Shown one piece after another: positions 56,060 through 64,000 of a stretch of DNA of 64,000 nucleotides. Each line of letters begins with the position of its first letter. The first letter of the stretch is position 1. The translations under genes were made by a program, and so were the position numbers. This DNA is from Dokdonella koreensis DS-123 (GTDB taxonomy: Bacteria > Pseudomonadota > Gammaproteobacteria > Xanthomonadales > Rhodanobacteraceae), in NCBI RefSeq assembly GCF_001632775.1, contig NZ_CP015249.1:662686-726685 (forward strand), given 5' to 3'. The notes under the pieces are model-generated. The model searched no databases, was not told where the DNA came from, and worked only from the letters and a program-made list of their open reading frames with translations.

Positions 56060-57457
56060 ATGAACGGCAACGCCCCGCAGCCCACCGACACGCCGCAGGA
56101 AACCACCGCGACGGAGCGCCGCGTCGCGTTCGAGCGGCTGCGCGAGCGCACCGACGAGCTGGAGCTGCTGATCTCCGGTATCAGCCTGCTGAGCCTGATC
56201 TCGCTGCCGGGCTGGCTGTTCGAGCGCTGGAGCGAAGCCGAGCTGCACTACGAGGGCATGCGCCACGTCCTGCTGACCGTCGGCTACCAGTTCGCCTCGG
56301 GGCTCTGTTACGCGATGGCCACCGCCTTCCTGCTGCATCTGGCGGTGCGCGGCTACTGGGTGGGCCTGATCGGCCTCAAGGCGACGTTTCCGGGCGGCAT
56401 CCGATGGACCAGCCTGCGCAACAGCGGGCCGATCACGCGCGGGTACTACCAGCGCATCGTGGTCGACCTCGATACCGCGATCGACGCGGCCGACCGCTTC
56501 GCGTCCGTGGTCTTCGCCCTGGTCAGCCTGGTCGTGCTCTCGGTCCTGTGGGTGGCGGCCAGCCTGGCGATCCTGTTCGCGGTGACGGTCGCCGTGGTCG
56601 AGGGGCTGGGGCTGCCCGAGCGGACCGGCATGATCGTCTTCTACGTCTACATGGGCCTGCTGATGGGGACCAGCCTGCTGATCGGCCTGTTCGACCTGTT
56701 GCCCGCACGCTGGCAGCGCGACCGGCCGCCGGCGCCCGGGGCGCTGCGCCAGGCGATCGTCGAGCGCCTGCTGCGCCTGCTCGGGATGTTCTCGCCGCAG
56801 CGGCTGATCCTGCCGGTGCAGCTGTCGCTGCAGAGCAACCTGTCGCGGCGCGCGTTCTTCCTCGGCTTCACGGTGATGGTGTTCATCACCTCGCTGGCGA
56901 GCGTCGTTCCGATCACGCTGGCGCGCCAGTTCGCGCCGTTCGGCAGTTATACCTACCTGGAGGCCAAGCAGGTCGGCCTGCGCAGCGCCTTCTACGAGAA
57001 CCTGCGCGGCGAGCACGACCGCCTGCTGCGCCTGCCGCTGATCCCGTCGGACATGGTCGCCGATTCGCAGCTGCGCGTGTTCCTGCCGTACCTGCCGCGG
57101 CGCGACAATCCGGTGATGCGCGCCGCCGGCTGCGCGCCGTCGCCGGACAGCAAGGGTGCCCCCGGCTGCCTCGCCGCGCTGTGGCAGGTGCAGCTCGACC
57201 AGCGGCCGGTCGCGATGACCGAGTTCATCACGGCCGAGCGCCGCCAGCTGGGTATCCGCGGGCTGCAGGCCTACCTGCCGCTGGCCGGCCTCGCGCCGGG
57301 CCGGCACGAACTGGTGGTGACCTGGAATCCGCACGGGTCGGACGCCGGCGACGGCGAACTGGACGAACCGGTCGAGTACCGCATCCCGTTCTGGTTCGCG
57401 CCGCCGTACCAGCTCGACCTCCCGGCTGCCGCCGAGGACGCCGCGCCGGCCGGCTAG
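56060..57457 (+). CDS. Membrane protein of unknown function
   Basis: 465 residues. A short hydrophilic N-terminus (to about residue 35) is followed by about five membrane segments: LELLISGISLLSLISLPGWL (about 34-53), TVGYQFASGLCYAMATAFLL, FALVSLVVLSVLWVAASLAI, MIVFYVYMGLLMGTSLLIGL and, after a cytoplasmic loop, FFLGFTVMVFITSLASVVPI. The C-terminal third is probably periplasmic and beta-rich, ending near VEYRIPFWFAPPYQLDLP. I recognise no family. The stop overlaps the convergent epimerase gene by 4 bases. Upstream in-frame codons lack a membrane or conserved look, so ATG 56060 is used. Confidence 0.75.
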   Translation: MNGNAPQPTDTPQETTATERRVAFERLRERTDELELLISGISLLSLISLPGWLFERWSEAELHYEGMRHVLLTVGYQFASGLCYAMATAFLLHLAVRGYWVGLIGLKATFPGGIRWTSLRNSGPITRGYYQRIVVDLDTAIDAADRFASVVFALVSLVVLSVLWVAASLAILFAVTVAVVEGLGLPERTGMIVFYVYMGLLMGTSLLIGLFDLLPARWQRDRPPAPGALRQAIVERLLRLLGMFSPQRLILPVQLSLQSNLSRRAFFLGFTVMVFITSLASVVPITLARQFAPFGSYTYLEAKQVGLRSAFYENLRGEHDRLLRLPLIPSDMVADSQLRVFLPYLPRRDNPVMRAAGCAPSPDSKGAPGCLAALWQVQLDQRPVAMTEFITAERRQLGIRGLQAYLPLAGLAPGRHELVVTWNPHGSDAGDGELDEPVEYRIPFWFAPPYQLDLPAAAEDAAPAG

Positions 57458-58365
57458 GCGCGTCGCGACGTTCCGCCGAGCAGGCCCGGCATCACCGCCT
57501 CCATCGGCATCGCGCGGATGCCGAGCGCCGCCAGGCCGTCGACGCTGCCGGCCGAATCGAGCAGCAGGGTACGGAAGTTGTCGCGCGAGATCGGCTTGCC
57601 GGGCAGCCATTCGCCGAGGCGGGCCTGCCAACGGCCGAGCGCATCGGGCAGCGGCACGATCCAGCGCCGGCGGCCGGCCAGCCGGGCGGTCCAGCGCACC
57701 AGCTCGATCAGGCTGAGGCTGCGCGGTCCGAACAGCTCGTAGGTCCGGCCGATCGTGGCGCGGTCGGCCAGCGCGCGCGCGAACGCCTCCGCGACGTCGC
57801 CGATGTAGACCGGCGTCAGCCGCGCCTGCGGGCGCGCCAGCGGCAGCGCCGGCGTCAGCCGCAGCAGATCGACGAAGCGGAAGAACAGGCCGTCGCCGGG
57901 GCCGAAGATCACCGAGGGGCGGAAGATCGTCGCGTCGATCGCGCTTTCGCGCACGCGCCGCTCGGCCTCGCCGCGCGTGCGCAGGTAGTGGCTGTCGCCT
58001 TCGCCTGCGCGCAACGCGCTCATCTGCAGCAGGCGCCGCACGCCGGCCGTCCGGCAGGCCTCCAGCAGGCCTTCGGTCAGCGTGACGTGCACCTGCTGGA
58101 AGCCGCCGCCGTCGTTGCCGCGCTCGTTGAGGATGCCGACCAGGTTGATGGCGGCATCGGTGCCGCGCAGCCAGCGTGCGAGCACCGCGCGGTCGTGGAC
58201 GTCGGCGTTCTCGATCCGCACGCGCGGCAGCACGCCGAGGTCGCGGTGGCGCTCGCGGTTGCGCGACAGGATCGTGATGCAGTGCCCGTCGGCATGCAGG
58301 CGCGGGACCAGGCGGGACCCCACGAAGCCGGTGCCGCCGAGGATGAGGATCGTCAGTGGTTTCAT
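57454..58365 (-). CDS. NAD(P)-binding epimerase, complex I NDUFA9-like family
   Basis: 303 residues. N-terminal Rossmann motif ILILGGTGFVGSRLVPRLHA (about residues 6-25), INLVGILNERG, the active-site-like DSHYLRTRGEAERRVRES and FRPSVIFGPGDGLFFRFVDL identify an atypical short-chain dehydrogenase/epimerase of the NDUFA9/YbjT-like group. The usual YxxxK is replaced by a Y..TRGEAE pattern typical of this subgroup. Substrate unknown, possibly a quinone or nucleotide-sugar related compound. Convergent with the unknown membrane protein. Confidence 0.86.
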   Translation of the reverse strand: MKPLTILILGGTGFVGSRLVPRLHADGHCITILSRNRERHRDLGVLPRVRIENADVHDRAVLARWLRGTDAAINLVGILNERGNDGGGFQQVHVTLTEGLLEACRTAGVRRLLQMSALRAGEGDSHYLRTRGEAERRVRESAIDATIFRPSVIFGPGDGLFFRFVDLLRLTPALPLARPQARLTPVYIGDVAEAFARALADRATIGRTYELFGPRSLSLIELVRWTARLAGRRRWIVPLPDALGRWQARLGEWLPGKPISRDNFRTLLLDSAGSVDGLAALGIRAMPMEAVMPGLLGGTSRRA

Positions 58366-58534
58366 TGCAAAACGCCTGACATGGACGCTCGATTATCGTT
58401 GATCCGGGCCTCGCGCGCTCGGCCGGCGTCTTGCGGCGGGCCGCCGGACGCCCGTGCCTGCGCCGGCGGCGGCAGCGTGCCGGGGTATGCTGGCGCCGAC
58501 GCGGCTTCCCTCCCGTTTTTCCGAAGGAATCCCG

Positions 58535-59362
58535 ATGCCGCCCACCGCTCGCCTGCTGCTGTGCCCGCCGACGTATTTCGAGGTCGGCTACGTCATCAAT
58601 CCGTGGATGGCCGGCAACCTGGGCCAGGCACGCCCGTCACGTGCCCGCGCGCAGTGGGATGCGCTGTGCGAGTTGCTGGCGCCGCATGCTTCGCTGGAAA
58701 CGATCGAGCCGGTGGCGGGCCTGCCGGACATGCCGTTCACCGCCAACGCCGGCCTGGTCCATCGCGACCGTTTCGTGCCGAGCCGCTTCAGGCATGCGGA
58801 GCGGCGCGGCGAGGAAGCCCGCTTCATCGCCTGGTTCGCCGCCCAGGGGTTCGACGTGCGGCCGCTGCCGGACGGCCTCGCGTTCGAGGGCGCCGGCGAT
58901 GCCCTGTTCGATCGCGCCTGCGATCGGCTCTGGTTCGGTCATGGCCACCGCACCGACCCGGCGGCCGCCGAGGCGGTGCAGGCGCTGATCGGCGTCGAGA
59001 CCGTTCCGCTGCGCCTGGTCGACCCGCGCTACTACCACCTCGACACCTGCCTGTGCCCGCTGGCCGGCGGCTGGCTGCTCTACTACCCGGCAGCCTTCGA
59101 TGCCGGCTCGCGGGCGGCGATCGAGGCGCGCGTCCCGGCCGATCGCCGCCTTGCCGTCGAGGAGGCCGATGCGCAGGCATTCGCCTGCAACGCGATCACT
59201 CTCGGCCGCCGCGTGATCGTCAATCGGGCCGGCGACCGGCTGTGCGAGGCACTGGCCGCGGCGGGTTTTGCTACGATCCAGACGCCGCTGGACGAGTTCA
59301 TCAAGGCGGGCGGGTCGGCCAAGTGCCTGACCCTGCGCCTGGACGAACCTCCCGTCGATTGA
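58535..59362 (+). CDS. Amidinotransferase/dimethylarginine dimethylaminohydrolase-family protein
   Basis: 275 residues, guanidine-modifying enzyme fold. GAAGGAAT lies just before ATG 58535. Conserved blocks are PTYFEVGYVINPWMAGN at the N-terminus, GLPDMPFTANAGLVH, FEGAGDALFD, YYHLDTCLCPLAGGWLLYYP (catalytic His in HLDTCLCPL) and KAGGSAKCLTLRLDEP with the nucleophilic Cys near the C-terminus. Members hydrolyse methylarginines or arginine-related guanidines. The exact substrate cannot be told from the sequence. The gene stands alone, 73 bases before a protease gene. Confidence 0.87.
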   Translation: MPPTARLLLCPPTYFEVGYVINPWMAGNLGQARPSRARAQWDALCELLAPHASLETIEPVAGLPDMPFTANAGLVHRDRFVPSRFRHAERRGEEARFIAWFAAQGFDVRPLPDGLAFEGAGDALFDRACDRLWFGHGHRTDPAAAEAVQALIGVETVPLRLVDPRYYHLDTCLCPLAGGWLLYYPAAFDAGSRAAIEARVPADRRLAVEEADAQAFACNAITLGRRVIVNRAGDRLCEALAAAGFATIQTPLDEFIKAGGSAKCLTLRLDEPPVD

Positions 59363-59434
59363 GCCTGCGTGGACGCCCGGTCGCTGCCGGTGTCCCGGTG
59401 GCGGCCGCGTCCGCAGCGATCGAGGGGAAGCACG

Positions 59435-60643
59435 ATGCATCGTCTGGCAGCCTGGCTGGTGGTTCTTTCGTTTCCGATGTCGGCCGCGGCGCAGGACTGG
59501 CATCTCGCGCGGCGGGACGGCGGCGTCGACATCGCGAAGCTGCAGCCGGCCGCGCGCCGGGCGCAGCGGATCGCACTGCCGGAATCGGCCGCCGGGACGA
59601 TGCCGGCCGATGCGGTGCGGATCGACCTGTTCGGGCGCTCGCTGCGTGCCGAGCGGACGCGGTTCGAGACCCGCGCCAGCGGCTGGCTGTGGGTGGGGCG
59701 CGTCGACGATTCGCCCGGCCATTTCGTCCAGCTGACCTTCCACGCGGGCGCGCTGGCGGGCCTGCTGAGCACGGCCGAGGGCAACTACGAGCTGATCGCG
59801 CAGCCCGATGGCGACAGCGTGCTGGCCGAGCTGGACGGCACCGCGTTCGCGCCGTGCGGCGGCGCGATCGAGGTGCTCCCGGTCGCGTCCCCGTCGGAGC
59901 CGGCGATGGCCGGACGCGGCCTGCCGGACGAGCCGGTCGACGTGATGATCGCCTACACGCCGCCGGTGCTCGCGGCGCTCGGCAGCGTGGCGGCCGTCGA
60001 GGCGCATGCGCAGGCGGCGGTGGACGCGTCCAACACCGCCTTCGTCAACAGCGCGATGACGGTGCGCTTCCGCCTGGTCGCGGTGATGCCGGTCGCCCGT
60101 AGCGACAGCGGCTCGATCGGTGCCGACCTCACCTGGCTGAGTGGCGACCCGGACGTGAGCGCGCGGCGTGACGCGGTCGGCGCCGACCTGGTCTCGCTGC
60201 TGGTGGAGAACGGCGCCGGGGCCTGCGGCGTGGGCTACGTCATGCGCTCGCCGGGGCCGGGCTTCGCGGATTCGGCCTTCCAGGTCACCGCGCGCACCTG
60301 TGCCGTCGGCAACCTCAGCTACGCGCACGAGCACGGCCACAACATGGGCATGGAGCACGATCCGGCCAACGGCACCTCGCCGGCCTCGGCCTCGTTCCCG
60401 TGGTCGTTCGGCCATGTCGTGGACGGCAGCTACCGCACGGTGATGTCCTATTCGTCGGTCTGCACCGCCGGCTGCCCGCGCCGCGCCTACTTCTCCAACC
60501 CCGACGTGAGCTACCTCGGCGTGCCGACCGGCGTAGCCGAGGAGCGCGACAACCACCGCACCGGCGACCTGGTCCATCCGATCGTGGCCGCGTTCCGCAT
60601 GCCGCCACCGGACGCGATCTTCGCCAGCGGCTTCGAGCCGTAG
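59435..60643 (+). CDS. Secreted reprolysin-like zinc metalloprotease
   Basis: 402 residues with a signal peptide (LAAWLVVLSFPMSAAAQ). Residues about 20-165 look like a propeptide or beta-rich N-domain. The catalytic domain begins near VDVMIAYTPPVLAALGSVAA and carries the zinc motif YAHEHGHNMGMEHDP (HExxHxxGxxHD), followed by a downstream methionine turn in RTVMSYSSVC. Cysteine pairs around CTAGCPRRAYFSN and CGVGYVMR suggest disulphides. Family: M12B-like bacterial reprolysins. The C-terminus DAIFASGFEP resembles two other tails in the window and may be a sorting or secretion signal. GAGGGG precedes the ATG. Confidence 0.9.
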   Translation: MHRLAAWLVVLSFPMSAAAQDWHLARRDGGVDIAKLQPAARRAQRIALPESAAGTMPADAVRIDLFGRSLRAERTRFETRASGWLWVGRVDDSPGHFVQLTFHAGALAGLLSTAEGNYELIAQPDGDSVLAELDGTAFAPCGGAIEVLPVASPSEPAMAGRGLPDEPVDVMIAYTPPVLAALGSVAAVEAHAQAAVDASNTAFVNSAMTVRFRLVAVMPVARSDSGSIGADLTWLSGDPDVSARRDAVGADLVSLLVENGAGACGVGYVMRSPGPGFADSAFQVTARTCAVGNLSYAHEHGHNMGMEHDPANGTSPASASFPWSFGHVVDGSYRTVMSYSSVCTAGCPRRAYFSNPDVSYLGVPTGVAEERDNHRTGDLVHPIVAAFRMPPPDAIFASGFEP

Positions 60644-60653
60644 CGCCGGGGCG

Positions 60654-61232
60654 TCAGGCGCCGAACCAGCCGTTGCGGCGCGCCTCGTCGAGCCGGCCTT
60701 CCAGGTAGTCCCACAGCGCCGGGCAGCCGGCGCGAATCGGTCCGGCGAGCCGGCCGACCACCTGCGCGTGGCTGACGCCGTTGTCGCGCCAGCTCTGGCC
60801 CGCGTTGGCGAGGTTGAGCAGGACCGGCATCGCCCGGTCGGCGGCATGGGCGAAGCGGGCCTCGGCGCTGGCACCGGTCTCGAACTCGTCCCACAGCGCC
60901 AGCAGCGAGGCGGCCTGCGGGGCCGGCAGCAGGCCGAAGATCCGCGCCGCCGCCGCGCGTTCGGCGGCCGTGCGCGCCTGCGCGTCGCCCTCGGCGAAGA
61001 AGAACGCATCGCCGGCGTCGATCTCGCCGACGTCGTGGACCAGCAGCATGCGCACGACGCGGTCGGCATCGACCGGCTCGGCCGCACAGGGCGCCAGCGA
61101 CAGGGCCAGCATCGCGATCTGCCAGCTGTGCTCGGCCGGGTTCTCGTAGCGCTCGGTGCCGCGCACGCGGATCTTGCGCGTGACCTGCTTGAGCCGGTCG
61201 AGCTCGAGGATGAAATCGACGACGGCCTGCAC
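60654..61232 (-). CDS. HD-domain phosphohydrolase (HDDC2/YfbR-like)
   Basis: 192 residues from GTG 61232. The HD motifs are H in YENPAEHSWQIAMLALSLA, HD in RMLLVHDVGEIDAGDAFFF and the distal Asp in AHAADRAMPVLLNLAN. This pattern fits 5'-deoxynucleotidase-like HD hydrolases acting on nucleoside monophosphates. The start lies 18 bases after the lytic transglycosylase stop on the same strand, so the two are probably cotranscribed. No ATG occurs in a suitable place, hence GTG. Confidence 0.85.
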   Translation of the reverse strand: MQAVVDFILELDRLKQVTRKIRVRGTERYENPAEHSWQIAMLALSLAPCAAEPVDADRVVRMLLVHDVGEIDAGDAFFFAEGDAQARTAAERAAAARIFGLLPAPQAASLLALWDEFETGASAEARFAHAADRAMPVLLNLANAGQSWRDNGVSHAQVVGRLAGPIRAGCPALWDYLEGRLDEARRNGWFGA

Positions 61233-61249
61233 GGCTGCGCCCCGGTACT

Positions 61250-63277
61250 TCAGTTCGCCGCCACCGGCGCGGCCGGCGTCGCGGCGGTCGCCGGGCACAT
61301 CACCTGCTTGCGTGCGCTGTCCTCGCCCGGCGGCTGATACGGACTGCCGATCCGCGGCAGCCGCGCGCTGAGCGGAATCACCGCGCCGTTGAGCCGCCAG
61401 TCGTAGATCACGCTGAAGGCCATCACGCGGGCGACGTACTCGCGCGTCTCCTTGTACGGGATCGTCTCGATGAAGAAATCCGGTTCGAGGGTGCCGCGCG
61501 CGTCGATCCAGCGTCCCACCGGCGCGCCGCCGGCGTTGTAGGCGGCGCTGGCCAGCCACGGGCTGCCCGCGTACTGGCGCGCCATCTGGGCCAGGAAACG
61601 GGTACCGAGCTGGATGTTGAGGCCGGGATCGAACAGGTCGCCGGCGCCGCCGTACGGCAGCTTGTTGGCCTGCGCGACCTGTTTGGCGACGGCCGGCAGC
61701 AGCTGCATCAGCCCGTAGGCGTCGGCGTGCGATCGCGCATCGGCCACCCAGGCGCTTTCGGCGCGGATGATCGCGTAGGCCCAGGCCGGTTCCAGCGCCG
61801 CGCCACGCGCTTCGCGCAGCACGCGTTGCTGCTGTGCCAGCGGGAAGCGCTGCTCGTACAGGCGCACGGTCTGCGGATCGGCGGAGAGCGCGAAGACCGC
61901 GCGGTCGTACCACCCTTCGCGATAGGCGCGGTCGGCCGCCAGCGGGCGCTGGGCGGCATCGAGCCGGGCCAGTGCGAAATCCCATTCGCGGCGGGCCTCG
62001 CTCAGCTTGCCGAGCGCGTGGAACTCGAACGCGCGCGCCAGGTCCGGCTGTTCGGCGACTGCCTGCTCCTCGGCCAGCGTCGCCTGCAGGGAGAGCGGGC
62101 AGATCGCATACGGAGCGCCGATCCAGTCGGCCGCCAGGAAACCGTGGAAGTTCGCCTCGGCGGCGAGGTCGGTGAACAGCGGCTGCGCTTCGGTCTTGCG
62201 GTCGAGCTTGACCAGGGTCCGCGCCCGCAGGTAGCGCCAGCGTGCATCGGTCTTCTGCGCGTCGGACAGGCGCTCCAGCGCGGCCAGGGTTTCGTTCCAG
62301 TCGCCGCCGGCCAGTGCGACGCGGACGTGCCATTCGCGCGAGGCGTCGTCACCGGCGTCCGCCGGCAGCGCCTTCAGGCGGGCCAGCGCATCGGGCGAGT
62401 AGCTGGTCGAGCGGAACACGGCCAGTGCGTTGAGAATGCGGTTCTTCTGCGCGGCGTCCCAGGTGAACCGCTTGGCGAGGCCGGCCCACAGCGTCTCGGC
62501 GGCGGCGCTGTTGCGCCGTGCATAGCGCGCCAGGCCATAGGCCACCGCATCGCGGTTGCGCGGCTGGTCCGGCCAGGTGCTGGCCTTGGCCAGTACCGCG
62601 GCCGGATCGCGCACGGCGGCGGTGATCCTCTGCCCCTCGCTGCGCTGTGCCGGCGACAGGTAGGCGGCGATGGCGGCGGCGGTTTCGGGATTGCCGGCCT
62701 CGGCGGCGGCGAGCAGACGCTCCCACACCGCGGCATCGTCGATCACGCCGTTGCCGCGCGCCCATTCGAACAGCGGATCGCACACGGCGGGCGTCGCGCG
62801 CGGCTGCAGCCAGAGCGGCGCGATCTGGTCGGCATAGACCGGCTTCTCGCCGGCGGCCACACGCGCGCGTTGCCAGGCGCAGCGCAGGTCGCGGTCGGGC
62901 GTGTCCTGCCAATGGCCACGGAAGCCGGCCCAGTCACCGGCCGAGGCGAGCTGGCGCAGGTAGGCGTTGCGCAGGTCGCGGGCCGGCAGGGTGTCCGGGA
63001 AGCGCTGCAGGAAGGCATCGACGTCGCCGGCCTGCAGCTTGCCCTGGCCTCGCCGCAGGGCGGCGTACTCCAGGTACGGGAACAGGGGATAGTCTTCCAG
63101 CCCGGCCGCCAGGCGCTTCCAGCTGTCGCCGGGGCCCCGCTCGGCCAGTGTCAGCACGGCCGGGAACTGCGCCCGCTGAACCGAGCGATCGACCGGGGCC
63201 GCGCCGGTGCCGGTGACGCCGAGCATCAGCAGGAGGCCGGCCAGGCCGCGGTGAAGAACAGAGTGGTTTCGCATCAT
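61250..63277 (-). CDS. slt: Soluble lytic murein transglycosylase (Slt70-like)
   Basis: 675 residues with a signal peptide ([20 protein letters not shown]). A long alpha-superhelical U/L region (about 30-480) is followed by a goose-lysozyme-type SLT domain with the catalytic Glu in AYAIIRAESAWVADARSHAD, then AYGLMQLLPAVAKQVAQAN and WLASAAYNAGGAPVGRWIDA. Periplasmic enzyme that cleaves the MurNAc-GlcNAc bond with anhydro product. Length and domain order match Slt70. Confidence 0.93.
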   Translation of the reverse strand: MMRNHSVLHRGLAGLLLMLGVTGTGAAPVDRSVQRAQFPAVLTLAERGPGDSWKRLAAGLEDYPLFPYLEYAALRRGQGKLQAGDVDAFLQRFPDTLPARDLRNAYLRQLASAGDWAGFRGHWQDTPDRDLRCAWQRARVAAGEKPVYADQIAPLWLQPRATPAVCDPLFEWARGNGVIDDAAVWERLLAAAEAGNPETAAAIAAYLSPAQRSEGQRITAAVRDPAAVLAKASTWPDQPRNRDAVAYGLARYARRNSAAAETLWAGLAKRFTWDAAQKNRILNALAVFRSTSYSPDALARLKALPADAGDDASREWHVRVALAGGDWNETLAALERLSDAQKTDARWRYLRARTLVKLDRKTEAQPLFTDLAAEANFHGFLAADWIGAPYAICPLSLQATLAEEQAVAEQPDLARAFEFHALGKLSEARREWDFALARLDAAQRPLAADRAYREGWYDRAVFALSADPQTVRLYEQRFPLAQQQRVLREARGAALEPAWAYAIIRAESAWVADARSHADAYGLMQLLPAVAKQVAQANKLPYGGAGDLFDPGLNIQLGTRFLAQMARQYAGSPWLASAAYNAGGAPVGRWIDARGTLEPDFFIETIPYKETREYVARVMAFSVIYDWRLNGAVIPLSARLPRIGSPYQPPGEDSARKQVMCPATAATPAAPVAAN

Positions 63278-63362
63278 CGTCGCAGGTGGCGTGGCGGCCA
63301 GTGTAACGCGGCGTGGCGTGGGTTTCCGCGCTGCGGGAGGCCGCGGCGTCGGCCGCGTGCGT

Positions 63363-64000
63363 TCAGGAAGCGGCGAGCCGGGTGTCGTCGACCGGCGGTG
63401 CCGCCAGGTCGCTCAGCGGCTCGGGCAGGCGGATCGTCGCGGCGATCGGCAGGTGGTCGGACACCGGGTGCGGTACCGCCCAGAGGTCGTCCACGACCAG
63501 GCCGTGCGAGACCAGGATGTGGTCGATCGCGCGGTTCGGCCGCCAGCTCGGGAACGTCAGCGGCGGGTCGCCCGGCACCGCGAGCGTCGTGCGTTCGCAG
63601 AAGCGGCGCAGCTCCGGGCTCTGCGCGGTGGTGTTGAGGTCGCCCATCAGCACGGTGTGCGGATGGCTGCTGATCAGCTCGGCCAGGAAATCGAGCTGGC
63701 GCATCCGTGCCTGCTGTCCCAGCGACAGGTGGGCGATCACGACGACCAGCTCGCGGTCGCCGCGGCCGAACCGGACCCACAGCGCGCCGCGGCCCGGAAT
63801 GCGCCCGGGCAGCGGGTAGGCGAGCACCTCGTCGGGCTGGCGGCGCGCCAGCAGGCCGTTGCTCGAGGAGGCGATGCGCGAGACACGGCGGTTCGGCTGG
63901 TGGCTCCAGAACGGGAAGCCGGCCGCCTCGGCGAGGTACTGCGTCTGGTTGAGGAAGCCCGACCGCAGGCTGCCGGCATCGGCTTCCTGCAGGGCGACCA
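63363..64000 (-). CDS. Endonuclease/exonuclease/phosphatase-family protein (5' end outside window)
   Basis: The minus-strand frame is open to the window edge, so only the C-terminal 212 codons are visible. Motifs of the EEP superfamily are present: VALQEADAGSLR (catalytic Glu) at the edge, VVVIAHLSLGQQARMRQLDF, LMGDLNTTAQSPELRRF (Asp/Asn), NRAIDHILVS and PHPVSDHLPIAATIRLPE (terminal SDH). All hydrolase residues seen so far are intact. Substrate could be DNA, a phospholipid or an inositol phosphate; the missing N-terminus would help. Confidence 0.9.
   Translation of the reverse strand, partial: VALQEADAGSLRSGFLNQTQYLAEAAGFPFWSHQPNRRVSRIASSSNGLLARRQPDEVLAYPLPGRIPGRGALWVRFGRGDRELVVVIAHLSLGQQARMRQLDFLAELISSHPHTVLMGDLNTTAQSPELRRFCERTTLAVPGDPPLTFPSWRPNRAIDHILVSHGLVVDDLWAVPHPVSDHLPIAATIRLPEPLSDLAAPPVDDTRLAAS

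Noticed and set aside
53093-57631. 1,500-codon open frame on the minus strand
   Set aside because: Only shadows the S9 peptidase in another frame and runs through the antisense of neighbours; Arg/Pro/Ala-rich nonsense composition.
53413-60102. Very long open frame (over 2,200 codons) on the plus strand across several genes
   Set aside because: It is antisense or out of frame to the S9 peptidase, the membrane protein, the epimerase, the amidinotransferase and the protease. It arises from GC-rich codon bias and shows no domain motif.

Overview
This 64 kb window is GC-rich chromosomal DNA with tightly packed genes. It looks like a member of the Xanthomonadales/Lysobacterales (Rhodanobacteraceae or Dokdonella-like). 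The basis is the gene order ftsW-murG-murC-ddl-ftsQ-ftsA-ftsZ-lpxC-dciA/M23-secA-mutT/coaE without murB, the rhlB/trxA-rho neighbourhood, an N-terminally enlarged Rho, a large orphan TonB-dependent receptor and an exosortase-H-like gene. The genus is inference. I see no rRNA, tRNA, CRISPR array, insertion sequence or prophage.

Layout: 1-9050 is the 3' half of the division and cell wall cluster, ending in lipid A synthesis (lpxC). 9142-15144 holds dciA, an M23 peptidase, secA, a Nudix-ThiE fusion and coaE. 15145-19625 is accessory: a TonB-dependent receptor with a strong terminator, then a gene-poor stretch with a small secreted Cys-rich protein. 19625-21243 is aroK-aroB (minus strand). 21380-23503 carries an exosortase-like protein, an orphan response regulator and an unknown protein. 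23638-30951 is the complete ATP synthase operon atpIBEFHAGDC, with a recognisable promoter and a 16-bp terminator hairpin. 30889-32994 is a TonB-C-like lipoprotein and glmU.

From 33 to 46 kb the content is surface and secretion related: a VOC protein and a divergent TrmB-type regulator around a perfect 18-bp palindrome, a relic of a choice-of-anchor-Q secreted protein, a compact gspC-gspD-gspE operon, a secreted delta-60-repeat protein, an ECF sigma factor followed by a membrane Ser/Thr kinase with TPRs, and a DUF4892-OmpA protein. 45.7-50.1 kb is RNA and redox housekeeping (rhlB, trxA, rho). 50.2-51.4 kb is a probable HEPN/MNT toxin-antitoxin pair with its own promoter and operator. 51.6-64 kb is mixed metabolism and hydrolases: an acyltransferase-like membrane protein, VOC, S9 peptidase, an unknown membrane protein, an NAD-dependent epimerase, an amidinotransferase/DDAH, a secreted reprolysin-like protease, an HD hydrolase, a lytic transglycosylase and a truncated endonuclease/phosphatase gene.

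The most interesting unexplained pattern is a short C-terminal tail of the form (I/L)-F-x-x-G-(F/H), ending within three residues of the stop. It is shared by three otherwise unrelated reading frames of secreted type: the relic at 34.5 kb, the delta-60 protein and the reprolysin-like protease. It lies in the same window as a type II secretion operon and an exosortase, but it does not resemble the exosortase signal. Other points worth checking are the degenerate zinc motif of GspE, the N/G/Q/R-rich insertion in Rho, the divergent dciA/M23 genes whose 5' ends overlap, and a terminator embedded in the start of a lipoprotein gene.
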